Shown piece after piece: positions 24,278 to 33,449 of a stretch of 64,000 nt of DNA. The position numbers and the translations under genes are program-made. Location: assembly GCA_044426085.1 (NCBI GenBank), contig JAWXUU010000008.1:1-64000 (forward strand), given 5' to 3'. The notes beneath the pieces were generated by a model, which worked only from the letters and a program-made list of their open reading frames with translations, was not told where the DNA came from and made no database searches. The first letter of the stretch is position 1, and the number at the start of each line of letters is the position of its first letter. Source of the stretch: JAWXUU01 sp044426085. GTDB lineage: Bacteria; Bacillota; Clostridia; Christensenellales; CAMQZB01.

Positions 24278-26104
24278 ATGAAGATAAATAAAATTAAAGA
24301 AATTTTAGAAACGTTTTCCAAAAATAATCAGAGGTGCATTCTGATTGATGGCCCATGGGGGATTGGAAAAACTACGGTTGTTAAAGAGTTTATAAGTAAA
24401 AATAAGAAGGATTTAAAGAAGCAAAAAACATCAATAGTTTATGTGTCGCTATTTGGTAAAAAAAGTGTTGATGAAATACATACTGAGATTTATACAAGAT
24501 TGCATCCAAAAAAGGCTGTTGTTAAAAATCTTGTGGGGTTAATACCTAGTGCTGTTTCTTTGTTTTCTGGAGTTGGAAATATAGCAAATGCCATTTCTTT
24601 TGCTACGCAAATTGGTGAAAATAATATTGATGTGCTCAAAGTGAGTTCTAAGGCTATGAGTTTGCTCGATGATACAACGGAAGATATTTCAAATATTGCT
24701 AGTGGTGCAGAGATTGTAATTGATAAGATGAGTAAATTTACACCTAAGGCCATTGTCATTTTAGATGATTTCGAGCGTGTGTGTGATACTCTTGAGCCAA
24801 ATGAGTTGCTGGGATATATTAATAAACTGTTTTTGGAAGAAGTAAAAGTTGTGGTTCTTTCGTGTAGTCAAGAAATTAATAACCCAGATGAATTTGGTAA
24901 ATTCAAAGAAAAAGTAATTGATAGAGCTTATCTAGTGCAAGCAACAGATGATGAAATAATAAGAGGTTATTTTGAAAAGATATTAAATGGCAAGCATGCC
25001 TTAGGGTCTGAAATAATCAAAATAATTAATAATAATCTCAGAAATGCACAAAAGATTGCTAGGCTTTTTGGGGAAGTAGTAGATAATTGCAAGGGGTTGA
25101 AAGTTGAGGATTATGATCAATTGTTACTGCATATTGCACTTGTCGTAGTGAACGATAATTTCATAACGAAACAAGGCAATAGTAATGAAGTGAAGCCCAA
25201 TATGCGTGACGATGTTTTTACAAAGAATCTTGCAGTAAGTATACGTGAAAATATGGTAGGGGGAGATTCTATTAAGCTTTATCATATAAATAAAATTCTA
25301 GAACAATTAAATCAAGTAGATAATAGTGAAATTAAGAAGCAAATTAATGAATATTTACTAAATGATATTTTGGATATTTACTACTATGATAAGTATGACG
25401 AAATAGAAAAGTATTATAATATAAATTCCAATGAGTATTCTTTTTTGAATAAAAATCTATTCTATCTTGGTGAAGCAGAATTAAAAGAAGCATTGTTAGC
25501 GCAAGCTAAAATATTTTTAAATCCGAATACTGACATAGGTAGTATAAAGAAGTATATTGAGCAAATTCTTGTTAATTTGTTTAAGTATAGATGGGTAGCT
25601 GAAGGGCTTATTGATTATGAACAAATCAAAACTAGGTTAATAGAATTAATCAAAGACGGACAATACGAATATGAGGAACTAAATAGACGCAGTTGGGGAT
25701 TAGAGTGTAAAGAATATAGTAAATTTTTACAAGAATTTGAAATAGATTTAAAACCTGTAAGAATATGTCAAGTAATTTCTAAAATCAAAGAATTAGTAAA
25801 AAGGCAGGATATTGATTTGGAAGTACAAATTCTTAATGCTATGAACACATCTCTACTTTATACGAGTGATAAGCTGGATGAAAAGTTCTTGGAATTGTTG
25901 AAAACAAATGAATTTTTCTTGCCAGATTTGAGCAATACCATAACTAGTCAAGAGTGGAAGACTGCAGGTGTCATGTGTCTTGTAGCATCAAAACACAATT
26001 TTCAAAGCGAACTACATGACTATATCAATGTCACATATGCAAATTGTGATGTAATAACACGAGAAAAGGTTGATACGTTGTTGACATGGTTGATAAAAGA
26101 ATGA
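24278..26104 (+). CDS. KAP-family P-loop NTPase
   Basis: 608 aa. Walker A GPWGIGKT at residues 25-32 and Walker B AIVILDDFERV near 157-167, with a sensor-like VVVLSCSQEIN following, fit the KAP family of STAND-like ATPases. The N-terminal region between the Walker motifs contains a moderately hydrophobic stretch (VGLIPSAVSLFSGVGNIANA), in the place where KAP proteins often carry membrane insertions. The C-terminal ~350 residues are helical and unrecognised. The membrane protein gene follows after 19 bp, suggesting a two-component defence system (inference). Confidence 0.8.
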   Translation: MKINKIKEILETFSKNNQRCILIDGPWGIGKTTVVKEFISKNKKDLKKQKTSIVYVSLFGKKSVDEIHTEIYTRLHPKKAVVKNLVGLIPSAVSLFSGVGNIANAISFATQIGENNIDVLKVSSKAMSLLDDTTEDISNIASGAEIVIDKMSKFTPKAIVILDDFERVCDTLEPNELLGYINKLFLEEVKVVVLSCSQEINNPDEFGKFKEKVIDRAYLVQATDDEIIRGYFEKILNGKHALGSEIIKIINNNLRNAQKIARLFGEVVDNCKGLKVEDYDQLLLHIALVVVNDNFITKQGNSNEVKPNMRDDVFTKNLAVSIRENMVGGDSIKLYHINKILEQLNQVDNSEIKKQINEYLLNDILDIYYYDKYDEIEKYYNINSNEYSFLNKNLFYLGEAELKEALLAQAKIFLNPNTDIGSIKKYIEQILVNLFKYRWVAEGLIDYEQIKTRLIELIKDGQYEYEELNRRSWGLECKEYSKFLQEFEIDLKPVRICQVISKIKELVKRQDIDLEVQILNAMNTSLLYTSDKLDEKFLELLKTNEFFLPDLSNTITSQEWKTAGVMCLVASKHNFQSELHDYINVTYANCDVITREKVDTLLTWLIKE

Positions 26105-26123
26105 TATTAGTTGAGGTAAAAAT

Positions 26124-26828
26124 ATGGGAATTAATGAAATTGTTAGCATGGTAGCGAATATTGTATTGTCATTGGTTGGCATAGTGACTATGGTAACTGG
26201 AATAGTGGCAGCAAGAACGTACTATAAGCAAAAGCGAGATGAGAAGAAGACGGCAAAGATTAATCTATATCAAGAAATTTTAGATATCGAAGAAACGGTT
26301 GAGTTTTATAAGTTGCAAATTGGTGCAGATAACAGGATTTCAAACAGTACATTACTTGTGAATAAAGATGTGTTACTGGAAAATCAGTGGGAAAAACATA
26401 AGACCCTTTTAATCAATTTATTTTCTAAAGAAGAATATAAAAAGATGCAAAAATTTTATGACTCGGCATGTAGAGTGCAGAAATTATTAGATACTATTGT
26501 TGAAAATTATAAGAGTAATCTACAAGATAAAGACCTTGCTTTGCAAATTTTTATGAACAAGAAAATATATGATATTCAAAAAGGCTTGACGGACGTGCCA
26601 CAGTGGTTTTTGAGTAGTAAAGAGCAAATAGAGATTAAAAAAGACGAAATAAAGGCATTGGAAATAAAGAGATGGAATGAAGTGAATAAAGCCATTCGGG
26701 TAATTTATAATGATATTAGTGCACAAGATTTGCTATTTATGCCAAGAGTGCCAATGGAAGAAATGGTGACTTGTTTAAAAAAATTCGAGAGAATATCAGA
26801 TAAAGATTTTATTGAGAAAATATCATGA
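26124..26828 (+). CDS. Single-TM membrane protein partner of the KAP NTPase
   Basis: 234 aa. One N-terminal transmembrane helix (about residues 8-30, ANIVLSLVGIVTMVTGIVAA), then a Lys/Glu-rich cytoplasmic helical domain likely to form coiled coils. It resembles DUF4760-type proteins in architecture only. It lies 19 bp after the KAP NTPase gene with a plausible GAGG site, so the two are probably cotranslated. Confidence 0.65.
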   Translation: MGINEIVSMVANIVLSLVGIVTMVTGIVAARTYYKQKRDEKKTAKINLYQEILDIEETVEFYKLQIGADNRISNSTLLVNKDVLLENQWEKHKTLLINLFSKEEYKKMQKFYDSACRVQKLLDTIVENYKSNLQDKDLALQIFMNKKIYDIQKGLTDVPQWFLSSKEQIEIKKDEIKALEIKRWNEVNKAIRVIYNDISAQDLLFMPRVPMEEMVTCLKKFERISDKDFIEKIS

Positions 26829-26881
26829 TATTATTCATGGGTTTGGTAACAAAGTATTTCTTGGTATTTTCACTTTTTATC

Positions 26882-26910
26882 TTGCTTTAATCCTTAAAAT
26901 ATAGTATAAT
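26882..26910 (+). promoter_or_regulatory. Promoter of the restriction-modification operon
   Basis: TTGCTT (26882-26887), 17 bp, TATAAT (26905-26910), 25 bp before the methyltransferase start. Genes from 26935 to 33123 follow with gaps under 65 bp and no obvious internal promoter. Confidence 0.7.
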
Positions 26911-26934
26911 AGCCTTAATAAAAATGAGGTCTAT

Positions 26935-27906
26935 ATGATAGAAGTAAAAGATAAAAAACTTAAGGGATACAGGTTCGTGGATTTATTTGCGGGGCTTGGT
27001 GGGTTCAGGTTGGCGTTGGAAAGTTTTGGGGCGGAATGTGTTTATTCTTCGGAATGGGACAAGGCTGCACAAGATGTTTACGAGGCTAACTTTGGTGATC
27101 GTCCAGACGGCGATATAACACAGGTTGACGAGCGAACTATTCCACAACACGACATTATATGTGCGGGGTTCCCATGTCAAGCGTTCTCTATAAGCGGAAA
27201 GCAAAGAGGGTTTGAAGATAGCCGTGGAACGCTGTTCTTTGATGTGGCTCGCATTGTGAAAAAGCATAGACCCAAAGTTGTGTTCCTTGAAAATGTTAAA
27301 AACTTTGCAAGTCATGACGGCGGAAGAACGCTTGAGATTATCAGAAAGACACTTGAAGATATGGGATATAAGTTCTTCGCTGAGGTGCTAAATTCTGTAA
27401 ATTATGGAATGCCACAAAAGCGCGAAAGAATACATATGGTGTGTTTCAGGGGTGACTTGGGAATTGATGAGTTCCCATTCCCAACACCATTTGAACTTAC
27501 AAAACATGTTGAGGATTTCATTCAGCACGAAGCTGATGTAGAACCATTCAAGGAAGTAAAATACAAGATTCAATATAACGGCAAGGAAGATATTGAATAC
27601 AGCAAGAAGATGATTAGGCTTGGTATCGTGAATAAAGGCGGTCAAGGCGAAAGGATATACAGCACTAAAGGCATAGCCGCAACGCTATCTGCATATGGCG
27701 GTGGGGTGTTCTCCAAGACTGGCGGATATTTAATAGATGGCGAGGTGCGAAAACTTTCAACTCGTGAATGTGCAAGGCTCATGGGATATCCTGATAGCTA
27801 TAAGATATCAGAAAACAAGAATCAAGCGTATAAGCAGTTCGGCAATTCAGTAGTGATTGACGTGTTGCAATATATTATAGAAAACATAGCAGAAAAATTA
27901 CAATAA
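26935..27906 (+). CDS. DNA (cytosine-5-)-methyltransferase, first of two
   Basis: 323 aa with all m5C methylase blocks: motif I DLFAGLGGFRLALE, motif IV GFPCQAFS with catalytic Cys81, motif VI FLENVKNF, motif VIII QKRERIHMV, a short target-recognition region, and motifs IX-X TRECARLMGYP...KQFGNSVV. It methylates C5 of cytosine in a short recognition sequence, protecting host DNA from the neighbouring endonucleases. Ribosome site TGAGGT. Confidence 0.95.
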   Translation: MIEVKDKKLKGYRFVDLFAGLGGFRLALESFGAECVYSSEWDKAAQDVYEANFGDRPDGDITQVDERTIPQHDIICAGFPCQAFSISGKQRGFEDSRGTLFFDVARIVKKHRPKVVFLENVKNFASHDGGRTLEIIRKTLEDMGYKFFAEVLNSVNYGMPQKRERIHMVCFRGDLGIDEFPFPTPFELTKHVEDFIQHEADVEPFKEVKYKIQYNGKEDIEYSKKMIRLGIVNKGGQGERIYSTKGIAATLSAYGGGVFSKTGGYLIDGEVRKLSTRECARLMGYPDSYKISENKNQAYKQFGNSVVIDVLQYIIENIAEKLQ

Positions 27907-27967
27907 GAAAAGTTTATTCGGCAAGGAATGTCGGAAGACTTTTCTTTTGTCTTTTATGGGGGTTAAT

Positions 27968-28747
27968 ATGGAAAAGTGGAAACAATTTGAAATTGATTGT
28001 TGCGAATATTTAAATGATACATATGGCAGTGCAAATTTGGAATTTGTTCATGCTGGATTCTCTGATTCAACTGCACCAGATATTATTTGCAAAATGAGCA
28101 ACGGTAGTTCGTTAAATATTGAAGCCAAAAGTGCCGTTTCGCAGTGTGGTCAGTTTGTAGTGTCAAATAAAGATGATAAATTCATATTTAGCAGCAAGAA
28201 TAAATCGGATGCAAGCATTGCAAGCGAAATAATAGAATATATGAATGATAATTATACTCAGTTTGTAAACGCAACAACAGCTGGCGAGCCAATAGCTTTG
28301 CCGAATCAAATTTTGTGGAACTGGGTAAAGAAATACTATCAAGCAAAAGGTACAAAGTTTTTCATTACAAAAGGTCAAGAAGGATATGTAATTTGTGAAA
28401 CTGAGCAAATAGACAAGTATTTTGACATTAGTTCTACATATAGAATCAAAAGAAGTGGAACTGGCGATGTGCCAAAGAAGGATGCTGATAATGTACGTGA
28501 ACTATTTGATGGAAATTCATCTGTTTACATCGGTAAAAAATTGCATATCAAAAGTGATGCGTGTCATGAAATCAAAACTAGTAGACATATTGGCGATTAC
28601 GATTATTTTTTGAGTGAAGAAAATGAAAATGGCTATTATATTAGAAGGCAATCTAACACTTTTGGAGTTAATGTCATTTTTAGTATAAGCCTTATTTCTA
28701 ACCAAGAACCAGAAGATCTACAAAAGTTCAAGGATGCAATAAAATGA
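27968..28747 (+). CDS. Probable PD-(D/E)XK restriction endonuclease
   Basis: 259 aa from the ATG at 27968 (GGGGG 5 bp upstream; a TTG start 21 bp earlier is less likely). The N-terminal segment DSTAPDII...SLNIEAKSA supplies Asp38 and Glu52-x-Lys54 of a PD-(D/E)XK active site. The C-terminal half is unrecognised and may bind DNA. It sits between two m5C methylase genes and overlaps the second by 4 bp (ATGA), so it is best read as the restriction enzyme of the system. Confidence 0.75.
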   Translation: MEKWKQFEIDCCEYLNDTYGSANLEFVHAGFSDSTAPDIICKMSNGSSLNIEAKSAVSQCGQFVVSNKDDKFIFSSKNKSDASIASEIIEYMNDNYTQFVNATTAGEPIALPNQILWNWVKKYYQAKGTKFFITKGQEGYVICETEQIDKYFDISSTYRIKRSGTGDVPKKDADNVRELFDGNSSVYIGKKLHIKSDACHEIKTSRHIGDYDYFLSEENENGYYIRRQSNTFGVNVIFSISLISNQEPEDLQKFKDAIK

Positions 28748-30081
28748 AACTGAAATTCTTTGACTTTTGTTCGGGAATTGGTTCAGGTAGATTAGGTCTT
28801 GAGCAAGCAGGAATGGAGTGTATCGGATATTCTGAAATCAATCGTGCTGCTATCAACACGTATAAGTTGTTGCATGATACTGAAAACGAGAAAAATTATG
28901 GAAATCTCACGAAGATTAAATCTGAAGATTTGCCTGATTTCGATGTTATGCTCGCGGGTTTCCCTTGCCAAACATTTTCAGTTATTGGCAGACAAGATGG
29001 ATTGAAAGATCCGCGTGGACAACTGATTTTCTATCTTATTGATATACTGAAAGAAAAACGAACAAAGTATTTTATTTTTGAAAATGTTAAGGGTCTTGTC
29101 ACTCATGATAAGGGCAAAACAATTAAACTTATGATAAATGCTATGAACGAAGCTGGCTACACTGTTGGTCACAAAGTCATGACTAGCATGGAGCATGGCG
29201 TACCACAAATTAGGCAGCGTGTTTATTTTGTTGGAATCCGCAATGACCTTATCAACAATGCAATCAAATTTGATTGGGACAACCATGTGAAATCAAAGGG
29301 CGTCGAAGATTTGCTTATCGATACAGGGAATGAAATTTTGCCTATCGATTTGGAGTATTTCATAAAATATACAACCAATGAAACTAATCTTGGAAAGAAA
29401 ACATACGAGCAACTCTTAAAACAAGAATATGTGATTATTGATTCAAGGCAGTCGGATTTGCGACTATATTATAACAGAATGCCAACGCTCAGAAGTCACC
29501 GTGATGGTGTTTATTATGTTCGTGATGGGAAGATGAGAACCCTCACAGGTTTTGAGGCACTGCTCTTTCAAGATTTTCCAATAGAATACGCAAACAAAGT
29601 CAGGGGTGTTGTTACAGATAGGGATTTGCTCATGCAAGCTGGCAATGCAATGACTGTCGGTGTAGTCAGGTCGATTGGCGAGAGTCTGGTAAAATATGTG
29701 GCGGGCAAAAAAGAAGAAGAACGTAAAAATGACTTGTTGGTTGGGATAGTAAAAAATAAAGAGCAAAGACAATTTTGCTTGGATAAGAAATATTACTATA
29801 CATATTGTGATTCTGTGACTGGTGAAGTTGGCGAAATCAACTATATAGCTATGCGGCAACCAAAATCAGGCTTCGGCGAACAAGGCGTTGGTATTGAATA
29901 TTATGGCAAAGTGGAAGCATATAGAAAATTATCACGTGCTGAAATAAAATTCAACGAAGGAAAATCAAAAGCAAAACGTGGTTGTTGGGTTTTTGAAGTA
30001 AATGAATGGGTCAAACTTGATAAGAACATGATACTGCCGAATATGAACAAAGCAGTTGTAGTTACAAGAAATTGTTTCTAA
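28744..30081 (+). CDS. DNA (cytosine-5-)-methyltransferase, second, with C-terminal extension
   Basis: 445 aa. Motif I DFCSGIGSGRLGLEQ, motif IV GFPCQTFS with catalytic Cys75, motif VI FENVKGL, motif VIII QIRQRVYFVG and motif X MQAGNAMTVGVV are present. About 110 residues follow the methylase fold and look like an added DNA-binding or partner-binding domain. Two m5C enzymes in one operon are typical where the recognition site is asymmetric and each strand needs its own enzyme. The start overlaps the preceding stop. Confidence 0.93.
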   Translation: MKLKFFDFCSGIGSGRLGLEQAGMECIGYSEINRAAINTYKLLHDTENEKNYGNLTKIKSEDLPDFDVMLAGFPCQTFSVIGRQDGLKDPRGQLIFYLIDILKEKRTKYFIFENVKGLVTHDKGKTIKLMINAMNEAGYTVGHKVMTSMEHGVPQIRQRVYFVGIRNDLINNAIKFDWDNHVKSKGVEDLLIDTGNEILPIDLEYFIKYTTNETNLGKKTYEQLLKQEYVIIDSRQSDLRLYYNRMPTLRSHRDGVYYVRDGKMRTLTGFEALLFQDFPIEYANKVRGVVTDRDLLMQAGNAMTVGVVRSIGESLVKYVAGKKEEERKNDLLVGIVKNKEQRQFCLDKKYYYTYCDSVTGEVGEINYIAMRQPKSGFGEQGVGIEYYGKVEAYRKLSRAEIKFNEGKSKAKRGCWVFEVNEWVKLDKNMILPNMNKAVVVTRNCF

Positions 30082-30091
30082 GGAGGTTTGC

Positions 30092-30832
30092 ATGGCAAAA
30101 AATATTAACAATCAATATATAGCATGGCTGTCTAACGCGGATAAGGCTTGGTCTGCTGCCACTATTGGAAAATATGAAAGTGCTGTGCGAATGGTTTCTA
30201 AAGAGATGTTGGAGCTGGGGGTTATAAACAAGAGTTTATATGATATGAACTTGGTTGAACTTGATATAAGTTACTCAGTCATTTTTCAAAATCCAGAATT
30301 CATAAAGAAAAACACAGTCGGTAACAAAATGTATAGCAATGGATTGAAACAGTATAGATCCTATATTTCCTCTGTGATAGGTGTGCAAGAAAGTGATGTT
30401 GCTGAAATAGTTGATGATATTAAGAGAGATGAAAAACTAAGCAATACAGAAAAAGAAATTTTGGTCGCATCAAGAGTGGGACAAGGCAAATACAGGAAAC
30501 TCATATTGAGCAAATATAAAAAATGTGTAGTCACTGGTGTGGATGATACAAGATTGCTGATTGCAAGTCACATCAAACCATGGTCATCAAGCAGTAACTA
30601 TGAACGAATCAATGAAAATAACGGCTTGCTACTAACCCCAACTTTCGACAAGCTTTTCGATGAAGGACTGATCACATTTAGTAAAAACGGTGAATTAAAA
30701 ACATCATCTTTTCTATCTACAGCCAATGCATCAAAGTTGCTGATTCCAACTGGTCAATATTTTGATTTAAAGATGAGCGGAGAAATGAGTATGTTTCTAG
30801 AATATCACAATGATGTTCTGTTTGTTAGATAG
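30092..30832 (+). CDS. HNH restriction endonuclease
   Basis: 246 aa. The C-terminal ~110 residues contain YRKLILSKYKKCVVTGV, LLIASHIKPWS (His160) and NGLLLTPTFDKLFD, the metal-binding HNH core of HNH_2-type restriction nucleases. The N-terminal ~100 residues (YIAWLSNADKAWSAATIGKY) are a helical DNA-recognition domain often seen in this family. AAGGAGG lies upstream and 10 bp separate it from the second methylase, so it belongs to the R-M operon. Confidence 0.88.
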   Translation: MAKNINNQYIAWLSNADKAWSAATIGKYESAVRMVSKEMLELGVINKSLYDMNLVELDISYSVIFQNPEFIKKNTVGNKMYSNGLKQYRSYISSVIGVQESDVAEIVDDIKRDEKLSNTEKEILVASRVGQGKYRKLILSKYKKCVVTGVDDTRLLIASHIKPWSSSSNYERINENNGLLLTPTFDKLFDEGLITFSKNGELKTSSFLSTANASKLLIPTGQYFDLKMSGEMSMFLEYHNDVLFVR

Positions 30833-30870
30833 ATGCTGATAAAGGTTTGATTTAGAAGGAGAAGAAACTA

Positions 30871-31689
30871 TTGAAAAATTTTGTAAAATATAACATTAGG
30901 TTTTTGTTTCAGTTAATTATCATGATAATGTGTATAGTGGTGCCAATATTGGGAGGATTAAATGATGTACTAAGTGCTTATTTCTCAGAATGTAATGCGG
31001 CAGTCCAAGTATTGATTGATCTATTTGGTGTAGTTGCACAAATTTGTTTTTTATTAGGCACGTGGTTTTTTATAGTGCGTGGATTTAATAAAGACATAAT
31101 ATTTAATTTGGGTAATAATTACAATAATTATCCATATTGTTGGTATTATATATGTGCAAAATTATTAGGGGTTAAAAAATGTGAACTTAGACGAGTGCCT
31201 ATTTGGTTGCAGTTTAAGTTATTGTTGAACAATGTGTTTAATGAATATCAGTATGGAAATAAAGATGACTACGAATGTGTAAGCAAAGAGAATGTTGCTG
31301 TCAATATTTATAATAAGTCAGTTGATATAACAAATATAAATTTAGTTTTTATTGATACTTATAATGTTTGTGCTAGTCAAATACCAGATGAGGAAAGGTG
31401 TAAATATACTATGGTCTTTGATAGAAATCAAGGCAAAGAAAATGGGAATCGATATTATAGCGATTCTTTTATCAAAACGATTAGCAATGAAGTTCATAAT
31501 ATTAAACAAAGCGATATCATAGTTAATATATTTGCTACAATGAATCCAAAACATATTGATGCAGTAGTTAATCGAGTCTTTAAAGAAGGGGATAGAAACA
31601 ATATTAAACAAATTACAGTATATCAACAATCTGCAACGGGAGATAGAAGTTTCTTAGAGAAAGGGAAATTAGTGTATAAAAGGAGATAA
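30871..31689 (+). CDS. Two-TM effector of a CBASS system
   Basis: 272 aa, initiated at TTG after AGAAGGAGAAG. Two transmembrane helices lie near residues 10-30 and 45-68, followed by a ~195-residue cytoplasmic domain. It is 6 bp upstream of a CD-NTase gene, so it is the likely cyclic-nucleotide-activated membrane effector. Part of the soluble domain (IIVNIFATMNPKHIDAV...ITVYQQ) faintly recalls the SAVED ligand-binding fold of TM-SAVED effectors, but I could not confirm this by reading. Activation would damage the inner membrane of an infected cell. Confidence 0.7.
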   Translation: MKNFVKYNIRFLFQLIIMIMCIVVPILGGLNDVLSAYFSECNAAVQVLIDLFGVVAQICFLLGTWFFIVRGFNKDIIFNLGNNYNNYPYCWYYICAKLLGVKKCELRRVPIWLQFKLLLNNVFNEYQYGNKDDYECVSKENVAVNIYNKSVDITNINLVFIDTYNVCASQIPDEERCKYTMVFDRNQGKENGNRYYSDSFIKTISNEVHNIKQSDIIVNIFATMNPKHIDAVVNRVFKEGDRNNIKQITVYQQSATGDRSFLEKGKLVYKRR

Positions 31690-31695
31690 TTACAA

Positions 31696-33123
31696 ATGAT
31701 AAATGGGATTGAACAATTATTGGAAGCTATATCTGACGAATTAAATATAAGTGAATCAGAATTTGGTAGTATTGAAAAGTCATATAATTCGGTTGGAGAT
31801 TGGTTAAATGCGAAGGATTCATCGTTGCGTGAATATGGAGTAGAAATAATTCCTCAAGGTTCAATGCGTTTAGGGACTGTGGTTAAGCCAATTGATGAAA
31901 ATGATTATGATGTTGACTTAGTTTGTAAATTAACAAAAGGTGCTGAGAATTTATCATCAACGACACTGAAAGAGAAGGTTGGAGCTAGACTCAAGGAACA
32001 TGGCACTTATAATCAAATGATAAAGGAAAGTAATCGCTGTTGGACTCTGACGTATTGTGATAAGTTGAACTATCATATGGACGTTTTGCCAGCAAGAATA
32101 AAAGGTGATATGCTTGAGGCTACGGACAAAAGGCTGGATAGCTACATACCAACTAATCCGGAAGGGTATTTTGAATGGTTTTTAGGAAGGATGAAAAGTT
32201 ATACGGAATTGCTTTTTCAAAGAGGTTTTATAGAAGAATTACCACAGTATCCACGGAAAACGCCATTGCAAAGAGTCATTCAGCTTTTAAAAAGACATAG
32301 AGATGTGCAATGTAGTGATAATTTGGAAATCGCTCCAATATCTATAATAATAACAACATTGTGTGGACTAGCATATAATGGGGAAGATAATATAATAGAA
32401 ACGTTGAAAAACTTGGTAAAGAATATGGCGAATTTTATTGACAAAGATGAAAGTGGTTCGTATTCGGTAATTAATCCTTCAAACGCCGAAGAGAATTTTG
32501 CAGATAAATGGCAAAAACAACCAGAAAAGCGTGAGGAGTTTTATAACTGGCTTAGTAGTTTGAACATACATGTTAAACAATTGGAGGAAACCTTAGAACC
32601 TGAAGTAACTAGACAAATTTTATATAGGATGTTTAATTCCAAAGTTGTAGATAGAGCAATAAATGAATTTGGGGGGATGGAAAAACTAGTTAAAGATAAT
32701 TCATTCAGTTTGGTTTCTCACAATTCACATATGGCTATGGATTTATCCCATAGAGCAAAACATCCATTACCAGTTGCATGGAAGGTTAGTGTAGGTATTA
32801 CCTGTGAAGTTTATGATGTAAATAACGAGATTAAACTGGGAGAATATAAAAATGATGGGGAACCACTGGATAAAGGCTTAAGATTAAGATTTTACGCTAA
32901 ACATTCATGTGGGCAAAATCCAAAAATCAAATGGCAGATTACAAACACTGGAATAGAAGCAAAAAACAATAATGGTTTGCGTGGAGAGTTGATTGGAAGT
33001 AACATTGAATTAGGTGGGAGGAGAGAGTGTTTAAGTTATAAAGGAAGTCATATTGTACAATGTTATGTTTGGGGTGGAAGTGAGTGGAAAAAAAGTGATG
33101 AGTTCATTGTAAATATTAAATAA
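31696..33123 (+). CDS. CD-NTase (CBASS nucleotide cyclase) with AGS-C sensor domain
   Basis: 475 aa. The nucleotidyltransferase core has PQGSMRLG (Gly55-Ser56), the metal-binding pair Asp72 and Asp74 in NDYDVDLV and the third acid Asp129 in YHMDVLPA, diagnostic of cGAS/DncV-like enzymes that make cyclic oligonucleotide signals on phage infection. From about residue 365 the segment HPLPVAWKVSV...NGLRGELIG...ECLSYKGSHIVQCYVW fits the adenylyl/guanylyl-and-SMODS C-terminal sensor domain. GGAG lies 10 bp upstream. No Cap2/Cap3 or HORMA/TRIP13 genes accompany it, so this is a minimal two-gene CBASS. Confidence 0.92.
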   Translation: MINGIEQLLEAISDELNISESEFGSIEKSYNSVGDWLNAKDSSLREYGVEIIPQGSMRLGTVVKPIDENDYDVDLVCKLTKGAENLSSTTLKEKVGARLKEHGTYNQMIKESNRCWTLTYCDKLNYHMDVLPARIKGDMLEATDKRLDSYIPTNPEGYFEWFLGRMKSYTELLFQRGFIEELPQYPRKTPLQRVIQLLKRHRDVQCSDNLEIAPISIIITTLCGLAYNGEDNIIETLKNLVKNMANFIDKDESGSYSVINPSNAEENFADKWQKQPEKREEFYNWLSSLNIHVKQLEETLEPEVTRQILYRMFNSKVVDRAINEFGGMEKLVKDNSFSLVSHNSHMAMDLSHRAKHPLPVAWKVSVGITCEVYDVNNEIKLGEYKNDGEPLDKGLRLRFYAKHSCGQNPKIKWQITNTGIEAKNNNGLRGELIGSNIELGGRRECLSYKGSHIVQCYVWGGSEWKKSDEFIVNIK

Positions 33124-33337
33124 GTTTCCATATTTAAGCTAGTATGGATTTTGATAAAATATTATAACGAATAAGTGTATGGTAAGTCGCGAACGCTTCT
33201 AGAATTTTTATATAAAAAAAGCACCATGTAATATAGGGGATTATTTTTATCATATTATAAAAATAATATTGTTTAGAACACAAGACAGACAGCAAGTTGG
33301 TAAAGATCGATGGTATAATTCAATAAAAAATAATAAA

Positions 33338-33422
33338 TGTCAAGAGCAAAAAAGTTTTTAAAAGCTCTTGACATTTTTTTTTGTTTGGTGTTATAGTATT
33401 TTTATAAAATATACGATTGTAT
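33338..33422 (+). promoter_or_regulatory. Terminator overlapping the lexA-like promoter, plus inverted repeat
   Basis: TGTCAAGAGC (33338-33347) and GCTCTTGACA (33364-33373) pair and are followed by nine T, ending the CBASS transcript. The right arm also supplies TTGACA (33368-33373), 18 bp before TATAGT (33392-33397). ATAC-gatt-GTAT at 33411-33422 is a possible operator. The rest of 33124-33337 contains only another weak A/T hairpin near 33241-33270. Confidence 0.6.
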
Positions 33423-33449
33423 GTTTTAGGTGTGTGAGGTGAGGTTTTT

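Noticed and set aside
30871..31689. Firm assignment of the CBASS effector to TM-SAVED (Cap14)
   Set aside because: Only a short stretch resembles SAVED by eye; not enough to name the family without a profile or structure search.
33411..33422. ATACnnnnGTAT as a defined SOS box
   Set aside because: Only one clear copy was found by eye, and it matches neither the Bacillus (CGAACnnnnGTTCG) nor E. coli consensus. Kept only as a possible operator.
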